Program-made: the position numbers and the translations under genes
Assembly: GCA_902780495.1 (NCBI GenBank)
Contig: CACZFM010000019.1
Coordinates: 19,386 to 83,385 of the forward strand
Direction: 5' to 3'
Origin: an uncultured Bacteroidales bacterium
Lineage (GTDB): Bacteria > Bacteroidota > Bacteroidia > Bacteroidales > Paludibacteraceae
Length of the DNA: 64,000 bases
Shown: positions 1 through 9,090 of the stretch, one piece after another
Layout: the number at the start of each line of letters is the position of its first letter
Numbering within the stretch: the stretch's first letter is position 1
The notes under the pieces: generated by a model
The model's database searches: none
Seen by the model: only the letters and a program-made list of their open reading frames with translations
Told to the model about the DNA's origin: nothing

Positions 1-3000
1 GATGATGTTTGTTCATGCCGAGGCCGCAGCAGCAGACCCGGATGCAGAGAAGATTGAAGATAATGACTTGAGTTGCTTCATCCGCCTTGGATCGGACTTG
101 AAGAACAACTACTATGAATATGAGATTCCTCTGAAACTGACTCCTTTTGGCACGTACAATAATGACAATGACCGTGACCGCCAGATTGTATGGCCGGCAC
201 AAAACTGTTTCGATTTCCCGTTCTCGGTACTAACTTCGGCCAAGACTGCGCGTAATAAAGCCAAACGTGGCGGGAGCCAAAGTGTCAGCAATGTAACACC
301 GTACGTCATCTACGAAGGAGAAAACAAAATCACCGTATTGGGCAATCCCTCATTGGCAGAAGTGGAAGTGATAATGATTGGTGTCCGAAACCGCAAAAAT
401 ACCAAGTCGGGAGGGGTAAACGGTGAAGTATGGGTAAACGAACTCCGCATGTCCGGCTTTAACGAAGAAGGAGGCGTAGCAGCAACAGGAAATATTGCTC
501 TCGGCATAAGCGATATTGCCCAATTGAATGTAAGCGGAAAACTGGAGACGGCAGGCTATGGCAGTATTGACAGCAATGTGCAAACCCGCAATATGGAAAA
601 CACCTATCAGGTGAATGTGAGTGCTGCATTAGAGGCAGGACGTTTGCTTCCGGAAAAAGCAAAACTGAAGATTCCTTTGTATGTCAGTTACACACATGAT
701 CTGGCAACTCCCAAATACGATCCCGTGGATCAGGATATTACACTGAAAGAGACATTGGAAACTTTTGATTCCAAACACGAAAAAGACTCCGTAAAAGCCA
801 TCGCTAATACAGTGAAGGATGCTATTAATTTCAGTGTTACAAACCTAAAAGTGGATATTCACTCCAAGAAAAAGAATATGTTTTATGACCCCGCTAACTT
901 CTCTATATCGGCATCTTACAACCGACAAACAGAATCATCACCGGAGTTAGAAAAGGATATGAATACGGATCATAAAGGGTCGTTCAATTATGCTTATAGT
1001 TTCAATCCGCAACCATGGGAACCGTTCAAAAAGTTTGATAAAGTGAAGAATGTCAAACTGCTCAGTGAGTTCAACCTTTACTACCTGCCACAATCTTGGG
1101 CATTCAACACCAACATGCACCGCACTTTTTCGATGCTCAATATGCGTGACTTCAATAGTGCAGACCTCGGAGAAAGCGCAGGCGAAAAAATGCTCCCGTC
1201 ATTCTCCAAAGACTTCACATGGGATCGTAATTTCGATTTCAAGTTCGACCTGACAAAGAATCTCAAGTTCACGTTCCATACAGCAATGAACTCCACCGTA
1301 TATGAAGGTTACTACACGCCGGAAATCATCCGGGACTACGCATTTGAAAATGCGAGTTACGAGGCTTGGCGTGATACCATACGCCGAAGCATGCGTACGT
1401 GGGGAACGCCCTATACGTATCAACAAGTGTTCACCGCCACATGGAATGTTCCTTTCAACCGCATTCCCTATTTGGACTGCCTGACCGGTAATGCCTCCTA
1501 TAACGGCACTTACACATGGAATCGTACTGCAGGAACCAACAGCACACAAAATCTCGGCAACACCATCGGTAGCACACGTGCCATGCAAGCGGACGGACAA
1601 TTGAATTTGGAGACTCTCTATGGTAAGAGCAACTATTGGAAACAACTGAACCAACGTATGTCAGGCCGCAACCGAAATCGTTCATTCCGCCCCAAGAACT
1701 ATACACAAGTTCTCTCTTTGGAAGCAGGAGTACCTGTTGAAATCAACCATCGCCTAAATACTACCGCTTTGCAGATTAGTGTTGTAGATTCCACAGGAAA
1801 GAAAATTCCTGTACATTATAAGGCAAAAGACAACACCAGTGGTACTTTGACGAGTAAGGTATCCATAACGAATGCCACACTTACTATGTCCACCCGCAAT
1901 CCCAATGAGCGAACCGCTGCTGAAATAACTATGGACTTGGCAGCATATTTCGGCACAATGATTCGCCGAGTACAGGTGACATACCGTCATACACATTCGC
2001 TCACAGTGCCCGGATTTAATCCTCAAATCGGGTTCTTCGGACAAAAACGTGTAGATAATCTTTATGCCCCCGGATGGGATTTTGCTTTCGGGTTCTTCCC
2101 CGATAATTACGTAGAGAAAGCCAAAGACCGTCATTGGCTGGCACTCTCGTCAGAAGTAGCACAGCCAGCAGGTATGGCAACGACTTCCGATTTCGATATA
2201 AAGATTACTCTTGAACCATTCCCCGGCTTCAAAATCCAAGTCAATGGGAAACGGTATGAAGCTCATTCCCAGTCTCTACTCTATAGCAATATAGCAGGAG
2301 AAGATTATGCATTACAGCGTAATGCCACCGGCTCGTTTAATATCACCCAAGTTGCCATTGCCACTGCTTTTGACAAAGTAAAAGGAGCGTCTTCCAACTA
2401 CTCCAGTAAGACATTTGATAAATTCCTTGAGAACAGGGCCATTATGGCAGAACGCGTGCAACAACGGTATAACGGTATTGTTTATCCATCGGGAAGTTCC
2501 TTTATTCCGGACAGCCTTGTCGGCAAACCTTATAATCGAAAGTACGGAACCATCAGTGAGAACTCTGCCGATGTACTTGTGCCGACATTCTTGGCGACAT
2601 ACACCGGCGGCAATGTTATGAAAGCCAAATTCTCACCGTTCTTAGGCTTCTTGCATACATTGCCTAACTGGAGTGTTTCGTTTGATGGATTGGGCAGGTT
2701 GCCGTGGATGCGTGACCATTTCCGTTCTGTTGTTTTGACACATGCCTATGTCTGCAAATATACTATCGGTTCCTACAGCACTTTCTCCACTTGGACCAAT
2801 GCCGGTGGAAAAGACAACACTATTGGCTTTACAAGAGATGTAACCACAGAGATGCCTATCCCATCTTCCAGTTATGACATCTCATCGGTCAATATACAAG
2901 AATCTTTCTCCCCGCTCATCGGTCTTAACATGACGATGAAAAACTCACTTAACCTCAAGACGGAATACCGTAAACAGCGCAACATTGCCCTCAATATTAC

Positions 3001-3373
3001 TTCTGTTCAACTAACCGAAGCATACACAGATGAAATCGTTGTTGGCGCAGGGTATACTGTCAAAGATTTACATTTCGTGGCTAAATCCAAGGATGGAGGG
3101 CAGCGCAAAGTTAGCAATGACCTTAAACTGAATGTTGATTTCAGTTACAAAAACGTAATGACACTCTTGCGTAAAGTGAACGAAAACATTACTCAAGCTT
3201 CTTCAGGGAACAAGGTATTTGGTATCAAACTGAGCGCAGACTACGTTGTTTCTCAAAAAGTGAATATACAACTTTTCTATGACCATGAGGGTACGACACC
3301 ACTCATTTCCACCTCCTACCCCATCAAGTCTGATAATGTAGGTATAATTATAAAACTCATGTTAACCCGTTAA
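1..3373 (+). CDS. sprA: T9SS outer-membrane translocon protein SprA (Sov), C-terminal part
   Basis: The open frame is already open at base 2, so this is the 3' part of a longer gene; SprA proteins are about 2,400 residues and about 1,120 are visible here. SprA/Sov is the very large outer-membrane beta-barrel through which the type IX secretion system moves its cargo. The visible part has the family phrase GEVWVNELRMSGFNEEGG near residue 140, followed by long stretches of alternating aromatic and polar residues typical of beta-strands. The C-terminus resembles an outer-membrane strand (SDNVGIIIKLMLTR). It is followed after 4 bp by the SpmAB-like gene, so the two are probably co-transcribed. 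PorX, a T9SS regulator, lies at 9.1-10.6 kb. Identification is by family resemblance. Confidence 0.9.
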   Translation, partial: MMFVHAEAAAADPDAEKIEDNDLSCFIRLGSDLKNNYYEYEIPLKLTPFGTYNNDNDRDRQIVWPAQNCFDFPFSVLTSAKTARNKAKRGGSQSVSNVTPYVIYEGENKITVLGNPSLAEVEVIMIGVRNRKNTKSGGVNGEVWVNELRMSGFNEEGGVAATGNIALGISDIAQLNVSGKLETAGYGSIDSNVQTRNMENTYQVNVSAALEAGRLLPEKAKLKIPLYVSYTHDLATPKYDPVDQDITLKETLETFDSKHEKDSVKAIANTVKDAINFSVTNLKVDIHSKKKNMFYDPANFSISASYNRQTESSPELEKDMNTDHKGSFNYAYSFNPQPWEPFKKFDKVKNVKLLSEFNLYYLPQSWAFNTNMHRTFSMLNMRDFNSADLGESAGEKMLPSFSKDFTWDRNFDFKFDLTKNLKFTFHTAMNSTVYEGYYTPEIIRDYAFENASYEAWRDTIRRSMRTWGTPYTYQQVFTATWNVPFNRIPYLDCLTGNASYNGTYTWNRTAGTNSTQNLGNTIGSTRAMQADGQLNLETLYGKSNYWKQLNQRMSGRNRNRSFRPKNYTQVLSLEAGVPVEINHRLNTTALQISVVDSTGKKIPVHYKAKDNTSGTLTSKVSITNATLTMSTRNPNERTAAEITMDLAAYFGTMIRRVQVTYRHTHSLTVPGFNPQIGFFGQKRVDNLYAPGWDFAFGFFPDNYVEKAKDRHWLALSSEVAQPAGMATTSDFDIKITLEPFPGFKIQVNGKRYEAHSQSLLYSNIAGEDYALQRNATGSFNITQVAIATAFDKVKGASSNYSSKTFDKFLENRAIMAERVQQRYNGIVYPSGSSFIPDSLVGKPYNRKYGTISENSADVLVPTFLATYTGGNVMKAKFSPFLGFLHTLPNWSVSFDGLGRLPWMRDHFRSVVLTHAYVCKYTIGSYSTFSTWTNAGGKDNTIGFTRDVTTEMPIPSSSYDISSVNIQESFSPLIGLNMTMKNSLNLKTEYRKQRNIALNITSVQLTEAYTDEIVVGAGYTVKDLHFVAKSKDGGQRKVSNDLKLNVDFSYKNVMTLLRKVNENITQASSGNKVFGIKLSADYVVSQKVNIQLFYDHEGTTPLISTSYPIKSDNVGIIIKLMLTR

Positions 3374-3377
3374 TGCT

Positions 3378-4610
3378 ATGTTGCTCAATTATATTTTTAT
3401 AGCCCTTATCCTCCTCGCAGTGATAGCAGGATTGATACAATGCTTTCTTACCGGTGACACATCTATTTTCTCGGAGATTCTCAATTCTACGTTCTCTAAT
3501 GCCAAAACCGGATTCGAAATTTCGATTGGGCTAACAGGTGTTCTCTCCCTGTGGATGGGTATTATGAAGATAGGAGAAAGAGGAGGAGTCGTAGCCGGAA
3601 TGTCCCGTGTTGTCAGCCCCTTTTTTACGCGTCTTTTCCCTAATTTACCCAAAGGACATCCTGCTTTCGGGTCAATGCTAATGAATCTTTCTGCCACAAT
3701 GCTCGGCATTGACAACGCAGCCACGCCGCTTGGTCTGCAAGCCATGCGCGAAATGCAAGAAACCAATCCCGACAAGGAGAAAGCCAGCAATGCAATGATT
3801 ATGTTTATGGTTCTCGTTACCAGCGGTTTGACCTTGGTACCCGTTTCCATTATGACATACCGAGCACAATTAGGGGCTGCCAATCCTGCAGATGTATTTC
3901 TTCCTATCCTATTGGCAACTTATTTTGCAGTGATAGCCGGTATTATCAGTGTATCCATTGCTCAGAAAATCCGATTATGGGATTCTGTCATATTGTCCAC
4001 CCTTGGCGGCATAACCGCTTTCGTCGGACTCATTATTTGGGCAGCGCTCTCATTTCCACAAGAAGTGGTCAGTCGCTGGTCAGCATTCGCAGCAGCAGCA
4101 TTGCTTTTAGGGGTCATCTGCTGGTTCGTAATAAGCGGCATGGTACGCAAAATCAATGTCTATGAGGCTTTTATCGAGGGGGCAAAGGATGGTTTCAAAA
4201 CGGCTATAGGTATTATTCCATATCTCATTGCCATTCTGGTGGCAGTGGGAATGTTTCGTGCCAGCGGTTGTATGCAATGGTTAGTAGACGGTATCGGTTG
4301 GCTCGCAGGTCTCTGCGGTTTGAACACAGATTTCGTCCCTGCCCTTCCAACAGCACTGATGCGGCCATTAAGCGGTAGTGGTGCCCGTGGTTTGATGGTG
4401 GATGCCATGATGCAATACGGCGCTGATAGTTTTGTCGGTCGTCTTGTCAGTATCGTTCAAGGATCCACTGACACAACATTCTATATCCTTGCAGTGTATT
4501 TTGGCAGTGTACATATCCGTGACACCCGCTACGCGGTTGCTTGTGCACTGATTGCTGATTTCTTTGGTATTCTGGCTGCCATCCTTTTAGGTTACCTTTT
4601 CTTCCACTAA
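3378..4610 (+). CDS. Fused SpmA/SpmB nucleoside-recognition (Gate) membrane protein
   Basis: This 410-residue protein is almost entirely hydrophobic with many predicted membrane helices. It carries two nucleoside-recognition/Gate-type modules in tandem: an SpmA-like half (LSATMLGIDNAATPLGLQAM near residue 110) and an SpmB-like half (VPALPTALMRPLSGSGARG near 330, then VQGSTDTTFYILAVYFG). In spore formers these are separate spore-maturation genes. Bacteroidota do not sporulate and commonly carry the fused form, whose substrate is unknown. The start ATG lies 4 bp after the sprA stop, and ybeY follows after 6 bp, so it sits inside an operon. Confidence 0.85.
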   Translation: MLLNYIFIALILLAVIAGLIQCFLTGDTSIFSEILNSTFSNAKTGFEISIGLTGVLSLWMGIMKIGERGGVVAGMSRVVSPFFTRLFPNLPKGHPAFGSMLMNLSATMLGIDNAATPLGLQAMREMQETNPDKEKASNAMIMFMVLVTSGLTLVPVSIMTYRAQLGAANPADVFLPILLATYFAVIAGIISVSIAQKIRLWDSVILSTLGGITAFVGLIIWAALSFPQEVVSRWSAFAAAALLLGVICWFVISGMVRKINVYEAFIEGAKDGFKTAIGIIPYLIAILVAVGMFRASGCMQWLVDGIGWLAGLCGLNTDFVPALPTALMRPLSGSGARGLMVDAMMQYGADSFVGRLVSIVQGSTDTTFYILAVYFGSVHIRDTRYAVACALIADFFGILAAILLGYLFFH

Positions 4611-4616
4611 ACTCTC

Positions 4617-5039
4617 ATGATTGTTTTCCATACAGAAAATACAGACTTACCTCCTTTTATTGACAGAGAAAGAGTCAAACTAACCCAATGGATTTCCGCA
4701 GTTGCAGCTCACTATGGTTTCGGTATAGGAGAGATTCATTATATTTTGTGTAACGATGAGCGCATATTGGAGGTAAACCGCCAATTTCTGCAACATGATT
4801 ATTATACAGATGTCATTACGTTTGACTACAGCACCGCATCCCGTATTACCGGCGATATTTATATCTCTATAGATACCGTTCAAAGCAATGCCGAAGAAAC
4901 AGGATGTTCGTTTGAGCAAGAATTGTGCCGTATCCTTATCCATGGCGTACTGCATCTTACAGGGCAAGCCGATAAGACTCCTGAAACGAAAGCAGTGATG
5001 ACCCAAAAAGAGGATTATGCACTTTCTTTACTTTCCTAA
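4617..5039 (+). CDS. ybeY: Endoribonuclease YbeY (rRNA maturation)
   Basis: A 140-residue YbeY-family protein, a metal-dependent endoribonuclease needed for 16S rRNA 3' end processing and ribosome quality control. The signature HGVLHLTGQAD runs from residue 109 to 119. It supplies His109 and His113, while the third ligand position holds Asp119 rather than the His of E. coli; the family variant in Bacteroidota also has an Asp-Lys there. The gene is the third of an apparent sprA-spmAB-ybeY operon. Its 3' end overlaps the convergent nucleotidyltransferase gene by 12 bp. Confidence 0.92.
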   Translation: MIVFHTENTDLPPFIDRERVKLTQWISAVAAHYGFGIGEIHYILCNDERILEVNRQFLQHDYYTDVITFDYSTASRITGDIYISIDTVQSNAEETGCSFEQELCRILIHGVLHLTGQADKTPETKAVMTQKEDYALSLLS

Positions 5040-5750
5040 AGACAAGGCAAATTCTTCTGCCTCCTGCAAACAGTCAATCTTTCCCACATCCATCATGTGA
5101 TAGTCTTGCGGCACATAAGCATGCAGCCGAAGCGTTTGGCATTGAGAAAGATAGAAATCAATCATAGAAAACACCGTATCCGGCATGTCACACAGTCGCT
5201 GAAGAGCCTCTGTTGAGAGAATCTGCATACCAGAAAAAGCAAGGTGACGACCGTCCTGCAACCTGATTTCTCCTGTCTTTAGATTGGTCCAACCACATAA
5301 ACAGCCATCCTCTCCAAAGCATAAGTAACGTTGGGTCGTCCGAGGGCTTACCACCAACAAACTCTCACCTATCGTTTCGTATTGACGAATAAGGGCATGT
5401 ACATCTATATTGCTCAAAATATCCACATTGCAAGCCAACACAGGTTCCCTGCCATCGCCAAGCAATGCCAATGCATTCTTCAAACCTCCTCCTGTGTCCA
5501 GCAAATGTTTCCGTTCGTCGGAAATCTTCACACGACATCCCTGCGGACAATGTTCGGAAATATATTCTATAATCTGTTCCGGCAGATGATGAACATTCAC
5601 TACTATATCCCGAATACCTGCGTCCATCAATTTCTCCAATTGCCAACGCAGTAAAGGTTTCCCAGCCAAAGGTACCAAAGCCTTCGGCATCCGGTCCGTC
5701 AACGGTTTAAGGCGCGTACCAAAACCGGCAGCAAAAATCATTGCTTTCAT
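5028..5750 (-). CDS. Sugar-1-phosphate nucleotidyltransferase (MurU-like)
   Basis: A 240-residue nucleotidyltransferase of the RmlA/MurU fold. The N-terminal motif MIFAAGFGTRLKPLTD plus Lys in MPKALVPLAGKPL forms the NTP-binding site, and NVDIL near residue 108 carries the metal-binding Asp. It overlaps the upstream kinase/RapZ gene by 4 bp, so the two are translated together. In Pseudomonas and in some Bacteroidota an AmgK kinase and the MurU uridylyltransferase form a cell-wall recycling shortcut, converting MurNAc to UDP-MurNAc. The pairing here suggests the same role, but substrate specificity is inferred from context. Other sugar-1-phosphate substrates remain possible. Confidence 0.8.
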   Translation of the reverse strand: MKAMIFAAGFGTRLKPLTDRMPKALVPLAGKPLLRWQLEKLMDAGIRDIVVNVHHLPEQIIEYISEHCPQGCRVKISDERKHLLDTGGGLKNALALLGDGREPVLACNVDILSNIDVHALIRQYETIGESLLVVSPRTTQRYLCFGEDGCLCGWTNLKTGEIRLQDGRHLAFSGMQILSTEALQRLCDMPDTVFSMIDFYLSQCQTLRLHAYVPQDYHMMDVGKIDCLQEAEEFALSLGK

Positions 5751-7237
5751 TGTGTACCCCCTTCTTTTTCGGATACATTCCTCGCCGGCAATTCTCGCTC
5801 CATATCTTGTTCGCGGTGAATCAATTGTACCTCTACACCATATTTCTCATTCAAGTGTACTGCCATTTTCTCGGCCGCATACACCGATCGGTGTTGCCCT
5901 CCGGTACAGCCAAAGCAAACCATCAAATTCCGGAAACCACGCTCTATATAACGTTTAACACTGGCATCCACAAGTTGATAGGCCGATTCCAGGAACTTCA
6001 GTAGTTCACCATCCTCCTCTATAAAACGGATTACCGGTTCGTCCATTCCCGTCATAAAATTGTAACGCTCATACTTTCCCGGATTATTCACTGCGCGACA
6101 ATCGAATACAAATCCACCTCCGTTTCCACTATCATCTGCAGGTATTCCTTTTTTGTATGAGAAACTATATATTTTCACTACAAGAGGCTTACGGATATTC
6201 ACTTCCTTAAACTGCTTCATCTCTGTCATTTTATGCAGCACTTCTACCAGATACGGATAATCCTCTGATGCTGAATGCAACATCTGACGCAGGTTTTCAA
6301 TGGCAAACGGGATAGACTGTAAGAAATGAGGCTTTTTCTCAAAATAGCCACGGAATCCGTATGCCCCCAACACTTGCATGGTACGGAACAATACAAAATG
6401 TCGTAACGTATGCCTAAACACTTTTCTATCTATAGGCATCAAGTGCTGCAATTCATCCAGATATTCATCAATCAGTTCCTGACGCAATTCCTCACTATAA
6501 TTGGCCTTTGCTTGCCACAAGAAAGATGCCACATCATAGTAAACCGGCCCCTTGCGTCCTCCCTGGAAGTCAATAAAATACGGCATCAATTGTCCATTTT
6601 CATCATGCAACATCACATTGCGTGACTGAAAATCACGGTACATAAATGCTTTCTGATCTGCTTGTAGAAGGATCATTGCAAGGCGGTCGAACTCATCTTC
6701 CAATTTATCTTCTTGAAACTCCATGCCTGTGGCTTTCAAGAAGCAGTATTTGAAATAGTTCAAGTCCCATAATACACTGCGCAGATTAAACTCCGGCTGC
6801 GGATAACATTTGGCAAAATCAAAGTTCTCTGCCCCCTTAATCTGGAAACGGGCAAGCGTTCGCATTGTACGGCGGAGCACCTGTTTTTCCTCTTCCGAGA
6901 AAACGCCTGTCTTACGGCCAGCGGCAATATAGTCAAACAGCGACAAATCGCCCAAGTCCTCCTGCAAATAGCACATGTTATCATCACTTACAGCGACAAC
7001 TTCGGGCACAGGCAATCCATTCCGACGGAAATGCTGTGCCATATACAGAAAAGCATTATTTTCTTCCTCCGATGTTCCTTGTACACCGATTAAACTGATA
7101 GAAGAAGAATTAGTATCGACGTTATCACTCATTATTCTGCAATAACGACGATTGCTGCCGGAGTTGTTTAGCGGAGTTATTTCACCCGCCATCTTGCCTG
7201 TGGCTTGGCGGAAAAGGAGATTGAGTGTTTGCGACAT
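5747..7237 (-). CDS. AmgK-like sugar kinase fused to a RapZ C-terminal domain
   Basis: The protein has 496 residues and two domains. Residues 1-340 are an aminoglycoside-phosphotransferase-fold kinase with the catalytic MYRDFQSRNVML loop (about residue 200) and the metal-binding DFQGGRKGPVYYD. Residues 360-490 match the C-terminal domain of RapZ, including GCTGGQHRSVYAAEKMA near 455. In enterobacteria that domain senses glucosamine-6-phosphate and binds small RNAs. The N-terminal P-loop half of RapZ is absent. Together with the downstream nucleotidyltransferase, the likely role is anomeric phosphorylation of MurNAc/GlcNAc with built-in sensing of amino-sugar status. A minus-strand promoter lies just upstream (7290-7322). 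Confidence 0.82.
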   Translation of the reverse strand: MSQTLNLLFRQATGKMAGEITPLNNSGSNRRYCRIMSDNVDTNSSSISLIGVQGTSEEENNAFLYMAQHFRRNGLPVPEVVAVSDDNMCYLQEDLGDLSLFDYIAAGRKTGVFSEEEKQVLRRTMRTLARFQIKGAENFDFAKCYPQPEFNLRSVLWDLNYFKYCFLKATGMEFQEDKLEDEFDRLAMILLQADQKAFMYRDFQSRNVMLHDENGQLMPYFIDFQGGRKGPVYYDVASFLWQAKANYSEELRQELIDEYLDELQHLMPIDRKVFRHTLRHFVLFRTMQVLGAYGFRGYFEKKPHFLQSIPFAIENLRQMLHSASEDYPYLVEVLHKMTEMKQFKEVNIRKPLVVKIYSFSYKKGIPADDSGNGGGFVFDCRAVNNPGKYERYNFMTGMDEPVIRFIEEDGELLKFLESAYQLVDASVKRYIERGFRNLMVCFGCTGGQHRSVYAAEKMAVHLNEKYGVEVQLIHREQDMERELPARNVSEKEGGTQ

Positions 7238-7289
7238 TGCTCTATATCGTTTGAGGCGTAGCTCTGGTTATATTTGTTTCTTAATGGCT

Positions 7290-7322
7290 ACAAAGTTACT
7301 CTTTTTTGCTGACTTGACCAAA
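7290..7322 (-). promoter_or_regulatory. Bacteroidetes-type promoter for the kinase/RapZ operon
   Basis: On the minus strand TTTG at 7319-7322 is followed 20 bp later by TAACTTTGT at 7290-7298, one base off the TAnnTTTGC consensus. It points at the start codon at 7237. Confidence 0.6.
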
Positions 7323-7358
7323 AAAAATCGTCTTTTTTCGAAAAAAACATCGGAAAAA

Positions 7359-7391
7359 TTTGGTCATATCAAAAAAAAGCAGTACTTTTGC
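7359..7391 (+). promoter_or_regulatory. Strong Bacteroidetes promoter upstream of tRNA-Lys
   Basis: TTTG at 7359-7362 and TACTTTTGC at 7383-7391 are separated by 20 bp. The spacer contains ATCAAAAAAAAGC, which recurs almost unchanged at three other promoters in the window (17.9, 22.7 and 44.6 kb). It drives tRNA-Lys. Confidence 0.8.
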
Positions 7392-7416
7392 ACCCGCTTT
7401 GGAAAAAAGAGTGTTT

Positions 7417-7489
7417 GTCTCCCTAGCTCAGTTGGTAGAGCAACTGACTCTTAATCAGTGGGTCGAGGGTTCGAGTCCCTCGGGGGACA
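7417..7489 (+). tRNA. tRNA-Lys (anticodon CUU)
   Basis: A complete cloverleaf. The acceptor strand GTCTCCC pairs with GGGGGAC at 7482-7488, the D-arm is GCTC/GAGC, the anticodon stem ACTGA/TCAGT encloses CTCTTAA, and the T-arm is GAGGG-TTCGAGT-CCCTC. The CCA end is not encoded. Confidence 0.95.
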
Positions 7490-7502
7490 CAAGGTGATAT
7501 TC

Positions 7503-7534
7503 AAGGAGTTACGATGGTTTCGGACTCCTTATTT
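7503..7534 (+). terminator. Possible terminator after tRNA-Lys
   Basis: AAGGAGT (7503-7509) pairs with ACTCCTT (7524-7530) across a 14-nt loop, followed by ATTTT. The T-run is short, so termination may be incomplete. Confidence 0.45.
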
Positions 7535-7557
7535 TGTAACAAAAATACCCTATAGAT

Positions 7558-8181
7558 ATGAAAGTCCTATTGATAAATGCAAGTCCGCACAAGCAAGGGA
7601 ACACGTTTATTGCCTTGAACGAAGTAGCCAATCAGCTGGAAAAGAACGGCATTGCTTCCGAAATCGTACAACTGGGCGTACAACCCGTGCGCAGTTGCAT
7701 CGTCTGCACCCAGTGCAAATCAAAGGCTTTAGGGCACTGCGTTTTTGACGATGATATCTGCAACCGCGTGATTGAGAAAATGGCCGATAGTGATGCCCTT
7801 ATCATCGGTTCTCCCGTTTATTACGGTCAGCCGAACGGAGCAATTCTCTCGCTGGTGCAACGTATGTTCTTCTCGGCCGGTTATCTCTTCCAGAACAAAC
7901 CGGCCGCATCGGTTGCCGTGTGCCGTCGCGGAGGAGCCACTGCCGCTTTTCAGACGATGAACATGCCTTTCCAAATGATGAATATGCCCGTTGTGACATC
8001 ACAATATTGGAACATTGTTTATGGTCGGGAACAAGGTCAAGCCTCTTTAGATAGCGAAGGGCTACAAACCATGCGTACGCTCGCCAACAATATGGCATTT
8101 CTTTTAAAGAAAATTCACAGCGACGGCGAGCCACAATATCCTGCCCGTGAGACGTGGCAACCAATGCATTTCATCCGCTAA
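7558..8181 (+). CDS. Flavodoxin-family NAD(P)H-dependent oxidoreductase
   Basis: A 207-residue protein with the FMN-reductase/flavodoxin start MKVLLINASPHKQGNT, in which the Ser/Thr-rich loop binds the FMN phosphate. GSPVYYGQPNGA near residue 83 is the second flavin-contacting loop. Cys residues in CIVCTQCKSKALGHC (about 50-65) resemble the short cysteine insert of iron-sulfur flavoprotein-like members. It is probably a soluble quinone or FMN reductase. It stands alone downstream of tRNA-Lys and converges with the next gene, 12 bp apart. Confidence 0.85.
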   Translation: MKVLLINASPHKQGNTFIALNEVANQLEKNGIASEIVQLGVQPVRSCIVCTQCKSKALGHCVFDDDICNRVIEKMADSDALIIGSPVYYGQPNGAILSLVQRMFFSAGYLFQNKPAASVAVCRRGGATAAFQTMNMPFQMMNMPVVTSQYWNIVYGREQGQASLDSEGLQTMRTLANNMAFLLKKIHSDGEPQYPARETWQPMHFIR

Positions 8182-8193
8182 ACGGAAGATATT

Positions 8194-9090
8194 CTACCAA
8201 ACTATCGTTGCTTTGACAGGGAAATGGTCAGACCCCTGCGGTTGATCAATACTGAAGGTCCAAGGTGTCAGTGACGAAGAGCAGAGCACATAATCTATTC
8301 TAAGTGGCAAATGCAGATAGTCCATTGTCCGTCCAAGTTGCAGATTGGAACAGTGTAGGAAACAGTCTTTTAGTGTTCCACGGATGGCCAAATATGTGTA
8401 TGACCAAGGAATGGCATTGAAATCGCCCACTACCACAACAGGGAAGGGCGATTGTTTTATTTCCCGCCGAACAGTCTTTGCCTGCTTACGACGCAGTGAG
8501 GCAGAGTTTTTCAACTTGGATTCCAAGTCTCCGTGACTCAAAGAATAGGTATGAAAGACCGAATCAATATCGCGCTGCTCAAGACGTGTACTCTCCAAAT
8601 GATTTGAAATAAGGCGCACCGTATCCCCTTTCACAACCACATCTGCCACCAATGACGAATTAGACCGAGACTGATACTCCACTCTCCGTCGGTTCAACAA
8701 GGGATAGCGGGAAAAGATGGCATGTCCGAAATTACGGCGACGGTTTCTAACCGTGAAATCCACATAATGGTAGGGATAACGACTGAAAACGTGCATCAGT
8801 TCCGATTCTGTCAGATACGCCTCGTCATTGTACACTTCCACTTCCTGCAAGCAGACAATATCCGCATCCGCCGTCTTCAAATACTGAATGACAGCATTCT
8901 TCTCCGGCTTGCAGAAACCTCCCATCCGATACGTATTATAGGTGAGTACCGTAAGCCTTTGACGGATAGGTTGCGAGCCTTTTTCAATCGAAGACTTCGG
9001 ATACAAGCAACGATGGGAAAAGACAAGCAGTGCAGCCATCAACAGCAACGCACAGAACAAGAATCCTATTACACGAAGCACTTTCTTCAT
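8194..9090 (-). CDS. Membrane-anchored endonuclease/exonuclease/phosphatase-family protein
   Basis: 298 residues with one N-terminal membrane helix (about 7-27). An EEP-fold domain follows, with TYNTYRMGGF (about 50), CLQEVEVYN (Glu ligand, about 82), GDFNAIPWS (about 222) and the terminal SDHFPVKATI. The fold covers DNases, sphingomyelinases and inositol phosphatases, so the substrate cannot be read from sequence. It likely acts outside the inner membrane. It overlaps the end of porX by 4 bp and is the last gene of the PASTA-rluD-porX run. Confidence 0.85.
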   Translation of the reverse strand: MKKVLRVIGFLFCALLLMAALLVFSHRCLYPKSSIEKGSQPIRQRLTVLTYNTYRMGGFCKPEKNAVIQYLKTADADIVCLQEVEVYNDEAYLTESELMHVFSRYPYHYVDFTVRNRRRNFGHAIFSRYPLLNRRRVEYQSRSNSSLVADVVVKGDTVRLISNHLESTRLEQRDIDSVFHTYSLSHGDLESKLKNSASLRRKQAKTVRREIKQSPFPVVVVGDFNAIPWSYTYLAIRGTLKDCFLHCSNLQLGRTMDYLHLPLRIDYVLCSSSLTPWTFSIDQPQGSDHFPVKATIVW

